From Isoetes taiwanensis (Eukaryota; Streptophyta; Lycopodiopsida; Isoetales; Isoetaceae): a stretch of 64,000 bases of DNA. Positions 11,160 through 24,108 of this stretch are shown here, piece after piece. The DNA lies in the NCBI GenBank assembly GCA_021234155.1, contig JAJEKV010000041.1, forward strand, positions 10,317,018 to 10,381,017, in the 5' to 3' direction. The position numbers were made by a program, and so were the translations under genes. The notes beneath the pieces were generated by a model. The model had not been told where the DNA came from and did not search any database. It was given only the letters and a program-made list of their open reading frames with translations. The stretch's first letter is position 1. Each line of letters opens with the position of its first letter.

Positions 11160-12385
11160 TGAAGCATCAGGGAAGAGACCATGACGAAGCAGCTTGGAAC
11201 AAAGACATCTCCAAGGAAATCTCCTCGCCATGCACTGTGAAAGCCCATGCCAAGGTCTCCCACTAGAACTGCCGCCAAAAACTCAAGAGTGGGTCTTCTT
11301 CAGACGGGAGGTCTTGCCGCCCGAGTTTGACAAGGTAAGCATCAGCAGCTTTTAGGAGCAACAATTTTGATAGCATGTTTCCGTGGCGAAAGTGCAAATA
11401 GTGCAGATGTTTGGGGTTCAAGCCCCTCACCGTTAGGGGTTATCAAGAGTGGATTAAGCCTATTTGGATGGCAGATTTTTTTTCCGTATGAGCACGCTTT
11501 TTGTAGGAAGGACATTGCAAATCATCACATTCCATTGTATTTTGTCCGAGCATATGCACTTCATTACAAAGGAGTAAGTATTGATTGGGATGAGGTGAAA
11601 GCAAGTGCAAGTCTTCATTCAAAAGGCTCTAAAAAGAATCTGACCTCGCAATGCATTAGCTACAAAGAAAAGTCTTTCAATGTTAAAGCTATTAAATGTA
11701 TGCCTCGTGTAGAATTGGGGCAGCAGCTGGAAATGATGAAAAGGTGGAGGGAAAGAAGAGCATTAGATTCTCCCCATGCTTGATGAAATACGACTTTAAA
11801 AAGAGAAAAGGAAAACGATGGAAATTGTAATCGCTGAAGCACGAGAGTGATAAGAGCTTGACAAGACTTGTGCGTAATAAAAATGCAAAAAATATGCGAG
11901 CAGCTCAAAGATTATGGCACATTTAAAAGCAAGCGGAAGCCAACCGATGTGCAAATGGCTTTGGCATCCAATTTAGAGGAGGAGAAATCGTTATATTGCC
12001 GACTTTAGATGCTCTAATGATTCCCATTGATTGTTTAAAGGTCGATTTTAATTGAAAAAAAATCAGCAAGGATTTGGAAGTTAATTCCAACCGTGAGAAT
12101 AGAATAAAGGAGATGACTAAGCATTTTGAAAGATCGCACCGATAGGGTTCCGCAGCCCGCCCCCATACTCAAATGGAGATCTGAGCCGCCATCCTCACAT
12201 ATTACCAATAATGCGCAAAGCCGCAATGATTGCCTTGACTCGACCATGGTAATATCTCCACTTTGTGGTCATACATATTGTCTATTTTGTCTTGTATTCG
12301 TGAGTTTCAAACGATCTAATACATGTGTACATGATTGTTCATGGTCCAAGGACCAAGGCACCGCTTAGAATCCCTTCTAAAGGTA
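11160..12385 (+). pseudogene. Exon-like pieces of an unrecognised gene
   Basis: An ATG at about 11180 opens MTKQLGTKTSPRKSPRHAL and runs toward a good donor (AAG|GTAAGC, 11333). A 138-residue frame at 11367-11783 (ending RWRERRALDSPHA) and a frame at 12126-12365 follow. The latter contains CGHTYCLFC, the central Cys-His-x2-Cys-x2-Cys spacing of a RING-type finger, but the full ligand set is not present. A donor AAAG|GTACAT lies near 12380. These may belong with the exons at 13007-13543. No family is assigned. Confidence 0.3.
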
Positions 12386-13006
12386 CATCTATTTCTATTT
12401 TCATTACATAATTAGTTTGAGTGTACTTAGATGTAGTTAGTTTCCATCACGCATATAACCAGATTAGCATTTGATTTGGCGGGTTTTGTTTTTACCGTAA
12501 AGAGGAAATGTATTTGCTTCTTTTTACATTTACATGTGCCATGAAGTGCTTTTATGGAATTCCTTTTACAGTGGTGTATTAATAGAGTGTATTGCATATG
12601 ATCAGATTTTGCATTTACATGTGATCAGAAATGCATATGAATTTAGTATTTGACTTTCCTTTACATTCAATGTTGAATGATGTATTTGATAGGGTGTATT
12701 GATAAAATATTTTGTTCTTTACATTTTACATATGTTCTGAAATGCATTCGAATTTAGTATTTGGTTTTCCTTTACATTCTGATAGCTATGCACACTAATG
12801 TACTTCTATTTTGTCGTTACATTATCGCAGTAAAGTTTGCCCTCAGTAAAACCTACTTGCATGTAATTAACATTTGTTCTGTTTTGATTTGCATCTGATT
12901 GTTTTTTCTTCAGATTTTGCTACTATCTACTCTATATCTCCCCTTGATTTGAATCAAGTGTTTACATTTCTTATTTGTTTATGATCCCAATTGTGTCAAT
13001 GCAGAT

Positions 13007-13543
13007 ATGGGTAGTATCAAGAAAGCAAGAAGTAAAACTGCAGGTAAACTAAACAATTCATGTTTCGTGCACTATGCTTAAGTTCTGAATATAGCAAAAT
13101 CTTATGTTGTAGGTGAAAAGAAGGATGTTGTTGGGAAAGGGTTGCATTTACCATTCTCAGACATTCCAATTGCTGAACCTGGCACAAAAGATGCTGCTGC
13201 TATCGACGTTGGAAGTCCATCCACATCTACATCACCTTTGAGAATTGCAACAACTCATAAGCAATCAGTGCAGGATTTGGAGATCGAGGGGTACTTGGAT
13301 AAAACTTCAGAAATTGTGGAAAGTAGGGTGATTACGTTCTGATTATATTAAGATTGCATCTGTTGTAGTTAGAGTTCACTAATGTTCAATATTTTGCAGC
13401 AGAGGTTGTTTTCCAAAAAGAGATCCCAAATTGCTGAAGCCGAAATGCTATTATTGCAAAGAACAAGCCGAAAGCCCGCATGCAATTTTCTCCCTTTCGT
13501 TTTTTTTTTTTTGTATTTTGAAACTTACGCTGACGGTTTACGA
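13007..13543 (+). CDS. Three-exon open frame of unknown function
   Basis: An ATG at 13007 opens exon 13007-13043 (MGSIKKARSKTAG), with donor GTAAAC and acceptor TTGTAG. Exon 13113-13327 continues in phase (EKKDVVGKGLHLPFSDIPIA, through a Ser/Thr-rich stretch, to DKTSEIVESR). Donor GTGATT and acceptor TTTTGCAG lead to exon 13400 onward (QRLFSKKRSQIAEAEMLLLQ), open to 13543. Phases agree at both junctions, which argues for a real spliced transcript. The protein looks disordered and then helical. I do not recognise it. Upstream exons may be those at 11160-12385. Confidence 0.4.
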
Positions 13544-13919
13544 TAAAATTACCGAAGATATTGGTGACTTACATTGAAAAAACAAATTCCGCCGCCAGTA
13601 GTTCACGCTGAGGAAAAGTCTTGTTCTTTAAGGTGTGTTTTTTTTTTTTTTGTCTTGCTTTCAAAACATTAGAATGAAGCACTTTCTTTACTTCCGTAGA
13701 CTTGTGACGATTCAATGGAGCTAGATGATGTTGAAGAAGCCTTGAGATTGCAGCCAAGGCAACTACTAAATTTATTGTCAAAGCCGATGCCAAAACAAAT
13801 GGAAAAAGAGAGTGCAAACCGTAAAGGACATTCACGAAAACCAGAATTGCTAGCTTATATTTACTTAGTTATACTTCAAAAGAGCTTATTAGATTTTACT
13901 GCTTTGCGTGTCTAAACCA

Positions 13920-14384
13920 ATCGGAAACAGAGATTGAAGGTATCAATTTATGCTTTATTGTCATGGATCAATTGTTAATATGACACTAACATCTTGATCC
14001 GACAACAAAAATGATGACAAGGATAAACTTATGAGATAGGCACCCTTTGGGTGGATCCTTAAGGATGGGAAAACATGCAGCTTTCACCTCCGATGGTGCC
14101 CTATTTTACCCTTATGTAAATTGAGCAAGGCCTGTGATGGTGCTCCAAAAATGGCAAGCCATTTTGCATTTCATACCTCTCGACAGTCTAGATAGACCCC
14201 GACCTTTCTAAGTTTTATCCCGGAAAACCGCGAGGGTAAATGGGCGTTTTCCATATAGTTCTCAAAGTGGAAGGTCCCTTCCACGACATTACACCTCGTA
14301 ATGTCTTGGTGACGGTCATTACCCTTCCTTATGGTTAATACGACCTTTAGATCAAGGGCCTCACTCTGAGAGAGCTCGGCGAGA
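13920..14384 (+). promoter_or_regulatory. Upstream region of the TRAPPC2L gene
   Basis: This is the 465 bp before the TRAPPC2L start codon. It holds no convincing open frame. A small inverted repeat ACATTAC-n5-GTAATGT lies at 14286-14304, and a CT-rich/GAGAGAG stretch lies just before the ATG. Promoter function is inferred from position only. Confidence 0.35.
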
Positions 14385-16299
14385 ATGATCGTGTGCGTGG
14401 CTGTTGTGGGTCAGCAGGTAAGCGGGCAATTTATTTTCCTTATTTGCAGTCTATTTACATGGGGCAAATCTACCACATTCCTCAAACTAAGCAATTGCAG
14501 GATTAGATCTCTGTCGTTTTCAGTAGCCAAAGTTTAATGCACATCCTTGTTAACCTTTTTATATTATTATTGTCCCTTTCTTCCATTCTTAAGCTCACTT
14601 GCGTAATTCTTGTCCAGAACAATCCCCTCTATTTACAGAGCTTTACAAATGGTGATGATGCGTTGAAGTTCCATTATATCGTCCACTGCTCGTTGGACGT
14701 TTTCGATGAGAGAGGTATTACTAAAACCTAAAACCTAGATACTGGTTGCTCAATTATGGTTTATGTGCAAATAAGGGTCCATGTGGGCAGAGAATGAAGA
14801 TATATTAGGGAAATATGGGTATATCAGGCAATTTGTGTGATGGAAGTTTTATCTTCTCTTCAATGTCGAGTTTTGAAGTAAGACTTCATATGGCATTATT
14901 AGATTGGGAGAATCAGAAGGAAGAGTGTCATGCTAGATGTCTAAGCTGTTAAAAGGAGCTATAATTTACTCTGTTTCTGATCATCTGTTACCATATTCTC
15001 TGGCTGGAAACACATGGTGATTTGAAAAAGAAGTAAGTGCAGGCACCGCTGATTTTGGGATTCAGAATAAAAGAAGGAAATAAATGCATAGTGTTTTAGG
15101 TTCAACACATTGGGTGGCATGCAAACAAGAGAATTATTTTTGAAATATCATTTGAGGGAGAAGTTCAAAGCAACCAATAAACTGGAAACGTTCTTACTCT
15201 TATCAGAAAGTTTGTAGTTGCCTAAAGTAGTACAGAAGTTTAATTGACAGTTAACACCTTGCAGAGGTGCCCTAAAGTATGCTTTATTCTTAAAAACTTA
15301 TTTCGTTGCAAAGTTCATTATGATATTGGTGGAGCTTGTAGGAATAAAGGTTCTGTTAGAAGATGAAAAGTGTGAAGATTGACCTTTTGTAATATCATCA
15401 CTTGCTCAAGTTGTCATCAAGTTGTCACATGGACTTTTCCTCTGGAGAAGCATTTGATATGGAGATTAGTCAAGGTCCGGCAAGTTTATTGGGCCAAATA
15501 GGTATCGTAACGTGGTCTGGCATCTTGTTACAGAATTAATAATACATAATAACATAGATGTAAAAGCAGTGTTTAGATGACATATGGATTGGGCCAAATA
15601 AGTATTGGTAACGTGGTCTGGCATCTTGTTACAGAAATTAATAATACATAATAATATAGATGTAAAAGCAGTGTTTATATGACATAAGAATTTAAATGTT
15701 GAGAATGGATTGTAACTGGGGTTTCTGGGATCAGAAAGCTTTATAGAATGTAGAACAAGTTTCACCTTTCCCTGTTTGCTGTTTCAGACATCAAACAGTT
15801 TTTTTTGGCAAGTTAGCATGAATCCGCACTTATTTTCAAAAAATTTTGTACAGCAAATAATCCAAAGAAGTCAACTGCAAGCTTAAATGAAACATACCTC
15901 GGGCTTCTGTATCCATCCGATGATTATAAAGTGTACTCCTCTTTACTATGGCCTGTACATTCAATTTTTTCGTTTGTTTGCTCCATAATTTACAGTCTCT
16001 GCTAAGCTTTTGCAGGTATGGCTACTTGACCAATACGAAAGTAAAGTTCGTTCTAGTGACGTCAGACCAAGATTTGAGAGACGCTGATGTGAGGAATGTA
16101 AGCTCAACATAAGAGTATTGTTATAATGATAGCCATTCTCATTGACCAGAATGTTTGGCAGTTTTTCAGGCGATTCCATGCTGCTTATGTTGATGCTGCT
16201 TCTAACCCATTCCATGTTCCTGGGAAGAGAATCACTTCTGCTGCATTTTCTGAAAGAGTTAGTACAATTGTAAAATCTTTTGGTGTTAATGTGCAATAA
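14385..16299 (+). CDS. TRAPPC2L: Trafficking protein particle complex subunit 2-like protein (TRAPPC2L), five exons
   Basis: Exons are 14385-14417, 14618-14714, 15854-15932, 16016-16097 and 16162-16299. They total 429 nt and encode 142 residues, close to the usual plant length of about 140. All introns are GT-AG and the phases agree. The start MIVCVAVVGQQ is followed by NNPLYLQSF, HYIVHCSLDVFDER, LGLLYPSDDYKV, YGYLTNTKVKFVLVTSDQDL, then FFRRFHAAYVDAASNPFHVP and SFGVNVQ-stop. These are hallmark stretches of the sedlin/TRAPPC2L longin-like fold. The family member is a subunit of TRAPP tethering complexes that act on Golgi and endosomal vesicle traffic. No frameshift or missing exon is seen, so it is very likely a functional host gene, embedded among transposons. 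Confidence 0.96.
15491..15690. repeat. 100-bp tandem duplication in TRAPPC2L intron 2
   Basis: Copies start at 15491 and 15591 with GGGCCAAATA and share CGTGGTCTGGCATCTTGTTA and the following AT-rich part, differing by a few small changes. It lies between exons 2 and 3 and does not touch coding sequence. Confidence 0.85.
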
Positions 16300-16823
16300 G
16301 TAAGTGGGATGGACAAGAATAGGTTGAACTTCCCATTATTTTTCTCATTTTATCAGGCTGCCACTGGATTTTTAATCACAGTTCTTGTCTATATCAGGCA
16401 AATCCTCTTTTTTTTTAAATTTCTTTTTTCTTCTTTGGTGTCTTAGCTGCTGCTGCAAGCTTCTGTGCCCATGTAAGTATTGTTAAGTGATGAAAGCTTT
16501 GAACCTGAATAGAGTATATATCTATTATAACAGTGGGTCAATTCTTATTGTTGTTCATGTTTCAAGTGGAGAACGAACTTGCTAAATCCAACAGACCTCG
16601 AGGTTGCCAATTTTGGCCAATTTGATAGACGACTGCCATGGCAAAGTAATGCACATCGTATTCCAATGTCTCCAACCCATAAACGGCAGGTCAAGGCCTT
16701 TTGATCTCATCGACCTTATGATAAGACAAAGCATCAAGGCAATGACGCTGGAGTCTTGACCAATACTTAATAAAACGAAGAGAAAACTACCAAAATAAAC
16801 AAGGGGGAAAAAGAAAAAAAAAA

Positions 16824-16876
16824 ACAAGGTGCTGCGCACGGAGGGTTGCCCTCCGTGATACGAGAGTGAAATGGCT
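16824..16876 (+). repeat. Dispersed hairpin-containing repeat, copy 1
   Basis: The sequence ACAAGGTGCTGCGCACGGAG, then GGTTGCCCTCCGTGA, contains the perfect inverted arms CACGGAGGG/CCCTCCGTG with a 3-base loop. It is preceded by an A-rich run and followed by AGAGTGAAATGGCTT. The same block recurs at 47452-47504, so it is a dispersed element end or a small retroposon head. Confidence 0.55.
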
Positions 16877-17035
16877 TTAATCACACTTCAAAATCATGTT
16901 TTCGAGCATATACTGATATATACTTGGAATATGCCACAAACCCACATGGATGAGGGTAAATATAATATAGCTGGCATAGGATCTGTAAGACCATAAGGAA
17001 AGCTATACCTCAAAGCCAATCAACTCTCAGTCTCC

Positions 17036-17063
17036 AGGATGGATGGATGGATGGATGGATGGA
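17036..17063. repeat. GGAT simple repeat
   Basis: About six consecutive GGAT(G) units form a tetranucleotide microsatellite just upstream of the copia remnant. Confidence 0.9.
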
Positions 17064-17099
17064 GCTAAAAAAAGGTAGCAGTTAAAAGAGCAGCCAAGC

Positions 17100-17975
17100 C
17101 AGTTGAAACTTTTGGCATTAGAGCAACAACAGGATGAGCAAGGTCAGAACATGGTGTACAAATTAAAAAAGGCAGTTTATGGACTAAGACGGGTGTCTGA
17201 ACAGTGGTACTTATGCATGAACAGATTCTTAATTTTTGCGAGTGATAGGGATAATGTTTGATGATGGCACTATATATAGATAATTGCGTCATTGTGAGCA
17301 ATTACAATACTTTACTAGAAAATTGCAAAATATTGTTGAAAAATCGGTTTCAGATGACGGATTGGAAAACATTGAGAAGCTGCTAGGGATTGAAGTTCGA
17401 AAGGATAGAGAACGAGGAGTGCTTTATCTTACACAAGAACAAAACATCAAAGGAATGTTAGCCAGATTCAGAATGCTTAATAAACACCTATGGTTTTAGG
17501 CATAAGGATTTGCAGAGAAATATGTCTGAAGACATCAAAAGAGACGAAGGAAATGGAGGCTAGACCTTATAAATCTTTAATTGGCTGCCTATTGTACGTT
17601 GTGAACTATACTCGATCAGACATTACATGCAGTCAATTTCCTCAGTAGGTTTTGCAATAATCCCGGGTTCAAAGATTGATAGCAAAGAAAAAGGATCCTC
17701 ATGAATTTGAAGGGAATACATGGGATCTATTTTTCGAAGAGAATTGGGAGACATAGATGGCAGAAAATCCACCTCTGGTTATCTATGTAAACTTGGGAAT
17801 GCAGCAATATCATGGGCAAGCAAAAACCAAGAATGTGTTGCCAAGTCTAGTGCAGAAGCGGACTATGTGCTAGTGTCCATGGCAGCCTCAGAACTTTTTG
17901 TGGCATGCGATGTAGTTCTTGTTTTCCTGGCAGTGGAAATGGCATTAACTATATCTAAAATTTGCCTTTGAAGTA
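17100..17975 (+). pseudogene. Ty1/copia pol remnant (reverse transcriptase end and RNase H)
   Basis: Successive broken frames match copia pol. VYKLKKAVYGLRRVSEQWY (about 17160-17215) corresponds to the conserved KLKKALYGLKQAPRAWY region. GIEVRKDRERGVLYLTQEQN (17284-17499) and PYKSLIGCLLYVVNYTRSDI (about 17565-17630) follow. Next comes RNase H with DIDGRKSTSGYLCKLGNAAI, then WASKNQECVAKSSAEADYV (17720-17971). The frame is interrupted repeatedly and no LTRs were found, so this is an old, dead fragment. Confidence 0.88.
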
Positions 17976-17999
17976 CTTGAAGCAATAATCAAATGCTTC

Positions 18000-20800
18000 A
18001 AGTACTTGGTAGTAGATTGTTCATCCGTGGTCAATCATACTATTGTCCGTAAATATTTGGCATCCTAGGAATTGGTGCCCTAGTGGTGCATCGCCATCTC
18101 TCAATAACCAAAATCTTTTCCTAGTCATTGTGTCATCATTGTTGTTATGGATAAGGTATGTCCGGGTTGCTTTTGTGTATCTATGGAAGCCCGTGGTACT
18201 CTCTCGCGGCCGGTGTTTGCTAATATTTCACAATTGCTAATTGAGCCCTTGATATTGTAATAAAAATTATACTTATTTTTCTATGATGTCGAAATGTCAC
18301 ACAAATCCTCTATACATCATCACATGTACATATATGCTATCGCATCTACATAGATGCTATGTAGACAAAATGAATTAATCATCATCCACAAGACTAAGGG
18401 ATATTGCAATCACCACAATGAGCAAGGACTTTATAATAAAACAATAAGTCTCAATTCAATATGAGCCAGATCTGATCAACCTGTTTTGCATTTTTACATA
18501 TGTTCACTTTGGGCTTGTTAATGATGCATTATATTTATGGGCAATGTCGATGGCAAACGTCTAATTTATTGCAAACACTAGAAAAATAAGTGGTTTCTTA
18601 ATTCATGATGTCTGTATTTTTGGCATTATTACACCTGTACTTTTTGGCATTGTTGTATCTGCAAATAATAAGATAAGATAAGAAACATGTCGTTGTAAAC
18701 AAGGAAGATGAATCAAGTGAATTTTGCTAAACAAAATGGCATCTTTGTTGTCTAATTACTCCAATAATCTATTGCATCCATATACTCTATAGTGTCTCTA
18801 TACCCCTAGCTATCAAGATATATTTAATATTTTTCATAAGTTCTAATGCCTGAGCATCATCTTCAATAACCTCAAATATGGTAGTAAAAGAAGATTTGTA
18901 TTGATGCAATCTGTTGCAAGATGTCAAATCATTTATCATTTCATGTATCCTCAAGAGGCTATATTCAAAGTCCGCAAACTTAAAAAGGAATGAATACTAA
19001 CAACAAATGAAAGCAACACAATAATACACAGATATAAACAAATTTTGCATCACAAAATTTGAAAACCGACACCTCGATTAATGTTAGGTTGAGACGAAAA
19101 TAGGAATGAACAGTGTCTTCCATAGCCACGGATTTCACTAGGGGTAAAAGAACAAACAGATTTAGGAAATCGATAATCATTTGTTGCTCCAAAATCGATC
19201 CGCATAGTCGCTACGCTATGCATTTGTAATGTGCAGCCTAACTTGTTCCTTCACCATGGGAATAGCAAAATTAAAAAAAAAAGAGCATAGCTGAACCTTA
19301 AACAATTACAAAGAAGCCGGAAGGGCGACCGCAACCCCGCTCACTGAAAAGTGCCCATTCAAGAACACAAAATCTATCGCTTCAACATTGTATATCATAT
19401 TTAAACTATAAATACTCCAACATTAGGACAACCTTTAATGATAAAATTAGACTCTAGTTATTATGGAATTTGTCTTGCAACTCAAATTTTGACTTCTATT
19501 ATAAGAGCCATAAAGATAAGTACAATACCGCCTCCAAGTTTACAAATGTTTCTTCTTCATTTATGAAGGGCGCTTCATTTATGGCCCAAAAAATGTTGAT
19601 GTAAAGCATCCAAATAAGATCCCTCCACAATATCTTGTCCAAAAGTTCCATAACCCTCCGTAATATTATGCATCTATTTGCCAAGAGACTGCTCCTAAGA
19701 GAAAACATCATGAGTGTTGTGTCTTTCGCAAAAAGCCGCAACAAAGTAAGACAAAACATCAAAAGCAGCCATGCAAAGGTGCGGGAATGGAAAGCGATAT
19801 TGCCTACATTGCTAAACAAACCAAGGGCTTTAGCCACACCATCCGTCTATAAAGCGATGACAAAAAAGTTCTTATAGAGAAAAAAAGTGCAATAACAAAG
19901 CAAAGATGAAAAGAAGAAATAATCTAGTGGAGCTTACTTGGCTAATCATGAATCTTCAAAGCCGTGGGCTTACTCGCTGAAAAACATGCATAGGCAAATC
20001 GCCCCTTAGTAAGGGCAAGCTAGCAACATTCAAAGATTCAAGCAAACATCTCCGCAATCGCTAGCATTGGCATACAAAAAATGCTCCTCAGATCCGAGCT
20101 TCTAAAAACTAAAAGGGGAGTTAGTCGCAGGCGTAAAATATCAACTACAAGATCGTAGAAACAACTACAACGATACAAAAATAAGAAATCGATTCGCGGC
20201 AAAATTCGAGAAAACATGCAGAAGCTTAACAAACCTAAAATGATCGCTGCAGAATGATTAGCTTGAAAGAAAGAAGATTGATTTTTGCAAATCGAGTGTG
20301 TCCAAATGCAGATTCGCCTTCTCTCGCATGAATCTTGATAACACTGTGGGTAAAAAATCATGGCTAACCATCTTGAAGATTTAAGAAAAATCATGGCCAT
20401 GGATGGCCACAAACAACAATCCAAAATGGAAACAAAAACATGCACAACACATACAAACGTAAGAATAATCATGGCCAAATGCAAACCAACATGAAACAAA
20501 CTGCTTTAGAACATTAGCATAGCTAACTAACAACTATGGATACATTCCATATTAAGCATCGACACCCAAGAAGATGTAAAGGAACTTTTACCGCCCGATG
20601 TATTCTCACCATGAAATTATTCACACCATAAACCTTTGTGATGCATTCTCGACAAATTAAATATCTATTCAGCTTATGATGCACGATGTCCGTGCAAGCA
20701 AAGTATGAAATGAAAGAAGATTTGACCTCTTTGACATTTTAGCGTAATCGTAGTTCACCGGGCAATGCAAATCTGTGATTGGGCTGCACTAAAAAATCAA
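18000..20800. other. AT-rich stretch without a recognised gene
   Basis: Only short open frames occur, none matching a family I know. I see no LTR, terminal inverted repeat or RNA gene here. Confidence 0.5.
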
Positions 20801-22370
20801 AGGACAAGGTCAAGGTAGCAAATCAAGCTTAGAGCGTAACAATCATCAAAATCAAAACTCAAAAATCAAGATAAAACCTACCACAAACAACATGCCAAGA
20901 TTGGTGGCCTCGCTTTCCCCACGATCATAGTTTGGCAGAGTCATCAATTCCTCAAAAAAAGATGGTCGCCGTGATATATCAAAAGCCCGACTTCCTTCAA
21001 CATCGTGAGCATGAGTAAAAAGAAGCTTACCACGTACATTTTCCAATCGGGGGTCCCATTTTTGCAAGCAAAAAAGGCAAGTAAAAATTCCTGTGTATTT
21101 GATGGCATGATAAATAGCGCACATAGTCCCAACTAGAGCACTGCCACTTAAATATAGCCCATGTCCTTGCTATTCTTAAGCCTAGACAATTGTCTTGTGT
21201 CGGAAACCTATTTTGGCTTTGCATATTTATCTGCATTATCTAAAAGTGGCTACATACCATAGATTTATCCGGCCATACACGCGGCATGCGACATGCACTA
21301 CATATAGATGGTTTCGGCTCCATTCTTAGATCTTTTCTGACCATATCACAGTTTTACGATTGGTGAGCATACAATAATCAATCAGTCTACCTTTAAGTCT
21401 TCATCAAGCTTTCATCAATGGCAAAGGGCATCTTAGTTGCAAAAGGCAATCCCTTTACATTTAGTTCTCCTACAAAGGTGTTGGCAACAAAGAAAGGATG
21501 CCGTGATTTCAAAAGTAATCCTCGTAGATCCGCACCGCCTCAGCTTGATCAACATGGCAAGTGATGCGTTATAGCCGGGTCGCATGCATCTTGCCTCACA
21601 TATCTTCCGCCATATATGAGCGTAGAAACTGAATGAAGTGTAGTTGGAACCCCAATAGATCGTAACCTCGCTTATCTCTCGCTCACAAAGTTGAAGCATC
21701 TTACAACCAAAGATTCTGACGGCCCGCTCGTAAACGCTCAACACATCCGATTTCAGTTTGAATCCTACGGACCGCCTACCATTTGATGTGCATATGCAAA
21801 CCCTAAACCGATACCTCCACATGCAACCGTAACTGCCCATAGATTATAGACTTTAGGGTTGATAGACGATAAAACATATCAAGAAAGCGAAAAGAATCCA
21901 TACCGGATGAATAAAAGGGAGCTTTTCCTAGGCCCATAGCGGGTAGCATTATAGTCACCGCTTGGATGAGCTGAGCGATAAAGAAAGAAGGGCAAAAAAA
22001 ATCTCCCAAATCGCCAAGAGTTGCATAGCCGAGATTAAGGAGATGAGATTATGCCCTAGAGGGTATAAGGAAGGGATAAACATGTGCTCAACTCGCCGTA
22101 ACCCCTCGACGGAAGGCGGAAGGGAGGGCGTACCGAGGTGCGTAAGCCAGCCAAGTCCCATGGATAGCGCTTTGTGTAGCAGTCGATAATGGGGCCGATG
22201 ACCGACCATTTACAGTGCAAAAGAAGCCGCTTTTAGCGCCATCAAGATATGCTAGGTATATGCCAAAGATATACTTGAATATGCCCACATACCCATTGAA
22301 AATCCAGGGTTTGCCCCCATAGGGGCAACCCAAAACTAACGGAAATGCAGGCTTGGGGTAAAGGATACGG
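20800..22370 (-). other. Minus-strand open frames of unknown origin
   Basis: Frames at 21433-21840 (135 residues), 20852-21124 and 21955-22209 are longer than their surroundings and lie on one strand, which suggests an old coding region. I could not match them to a family with confidence. Confidence 0.25.
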
Positions 22371-23395
22371 TGGGGATAGAGAAGTTACATTCACAAAGCT
22401 TATTTTGACATAATTATCTAGTGGAGTTTGATGGAGTGCTTATGTCGTCATTGGTCCTGTATGATGAAATGTTATCTATTTGGGCTTTATGCAACTCTCA
22501 TTTGAACATGAGAGAAAGCGTAATGAATTGTATGTTTAAACGTACGTAGCTTATGTTTAACTTAGTTACATGGTACTAGTAGAGATTATGATGAGGTTTA
22601 TACGATGTGTAAAGCATTAACGAAAGGATCCCTTCCCTTTTTGTCACCTTAGTTTGATATTTATATAAGTGTTAAGACACAAACTGAAAGTTGCTTAGTG
22701 CTTAGAATTAGTGCAAACTATACACATAGAGGCACAATAGGGAAATAGTGTGCAATTTCAATTACTTGATATTGATCATCACAATTGACAAATACACTGA
22801 ATTGCAAGCTTATGGCAGCTTAATGAGGTAAGAAGACATTGATGCGTGCGACATGCCGATTTTGTAGCAGATGTACTAGAGTTTGGTACATTTTAAGATC
22901 GACTTTATTAATTTAAGTGTTAAAATGAGATGCAATCATGTAGTTTTTGATGCTTTATAGAAATATGTGGTTAACCACAACATTTTAATCGAACAAAATT
23001 ATATTTTTTCATGGTACCCAAGCAATGTTGTAATCATTTTCTAGGTTAATTTATCATGGATCATGGCCAAGGCATAAGTATTTTAATGGATATGCAATCG
23101 AAGGCAAGTAAGAGAGGTGGGATTGCCAGTAGGCGAACTATACCGTAGACAAATAGTTCTTCCATTCCCCTATGTGCTCTTGCATATAACATATGGGCAT
23201 TCACGCCATTCAAGGACTATCCGTCGGCTGAAATGAAAGTGGTTGCATCTGACATAGCAATTTTATGTGCAACTAACTCTAAAATGAGTAGCCGCTTAGT
23301 GGATCTTTATGGCAGATAATAACTTGGTTGTAACCGAGCTGTATTTGTTGCTATTCCTTGTCTCTAATGTTAACCTTAATCTAATCCAGGTGCTT
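22370..23395. other. Intergenic or intronic AT-rich stretch
   Basis: No convincing coding sequence. It directly precedes the Ulp1-like exons and may contain their upstream introns: acceptor-like CTAATCCAG and GTATTAG occur at about 23385-23402. Confidence 0.4.
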
Positions 23396-23405
23396 GTATT
23401 AGACA

Positions 23406-24108
23406 TTGCCTTCCGAGTGGAAGAGCAAAATCTTTTTTTATCCTGCTTACAACTATATAAGGTTTAGAGAAGCTACCAGCAGCAAAAGAAAGAGTGAATC
23501 AGCTGAAGGATCACTGAATGTCATTGAAATAGTGAAATCAGTGATGAAGGGGATTGTGGTAGCTAAATGCCATCATATCCTTGCACCTATCCTTGAGAAT
23601 GACCATTTTGTGCTGGCTGTTTTTATGCTTGCACCATCTGATTCCAAGATCCTACCTGCACCAGCAACTCACGTCTTGAATCCTCTTACAGGTTATGCGA
23701 CGAACGAGAAAGCAATCAAAGGGTATGTAATACTTTAAGTTGTTGCTTTGCTTTTCTTCGCTATTTCGATCTGCTAAATTTTGTGATATATAGGCTGCAC
23801 ACACAAATGTTAACCCTATCGATCGGTCAAGTATCTAGAGGCGTCGATTTCATGAAGAGAAATAATGTTAATCGGATTCAGCAAGTAGAGGTGCCACAAC
23901 AGCCTGATTTAACATCATGTGGGTTGTATGATATGGGATTTATGCACAAATATGTTGAAGATCTTGTCTTTGGTAGAGATATGGAAGTAAGTTGTATGTC
24001 TTCCCTTGTATGTACTGCATCTCATGTTCCTTTAAATATTTCTAACCTTATTTATGGATGTCACAGATTACATCTAAATGGTTCTCTCATGAATATACCC
24101 TGTCATGA
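23406..24108 (+). CDS. Ulp1/SENP-type cysteine protease, C-terminal part, three exons
   Basis: Exons end at 23722, run 23794-23996, and run 24067-24108. Introns GTATGT...ATATAG (71 bp) and GTAAGT...TCACAG fit in phase. The residues include ENDHFVLAVFML, placing the catalytic His, and QQPDLTSCGLYDMGFMHKYV with the nucleophile Cys in TSCG, typical of peptidase family C48. The usual Asp after the His block seems replaced by Asn (HVLNPLTG). Family members cleave SUMO-like modifiers, and many plant copies ride in DNA transposons. The N-terminal part is not identified: the first exon begins at or after 23403 and earlier exons are not found. It could be a host gene or a transposon passenger. Confidence 0.7.

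Noticed and set aside
21433-21840. Possible beta-amylase-like similarity on the minus strand
   Set aside because: A few residues could be aligned, but motif order across neighbouring frames did not fit the family, so no function is assigned.
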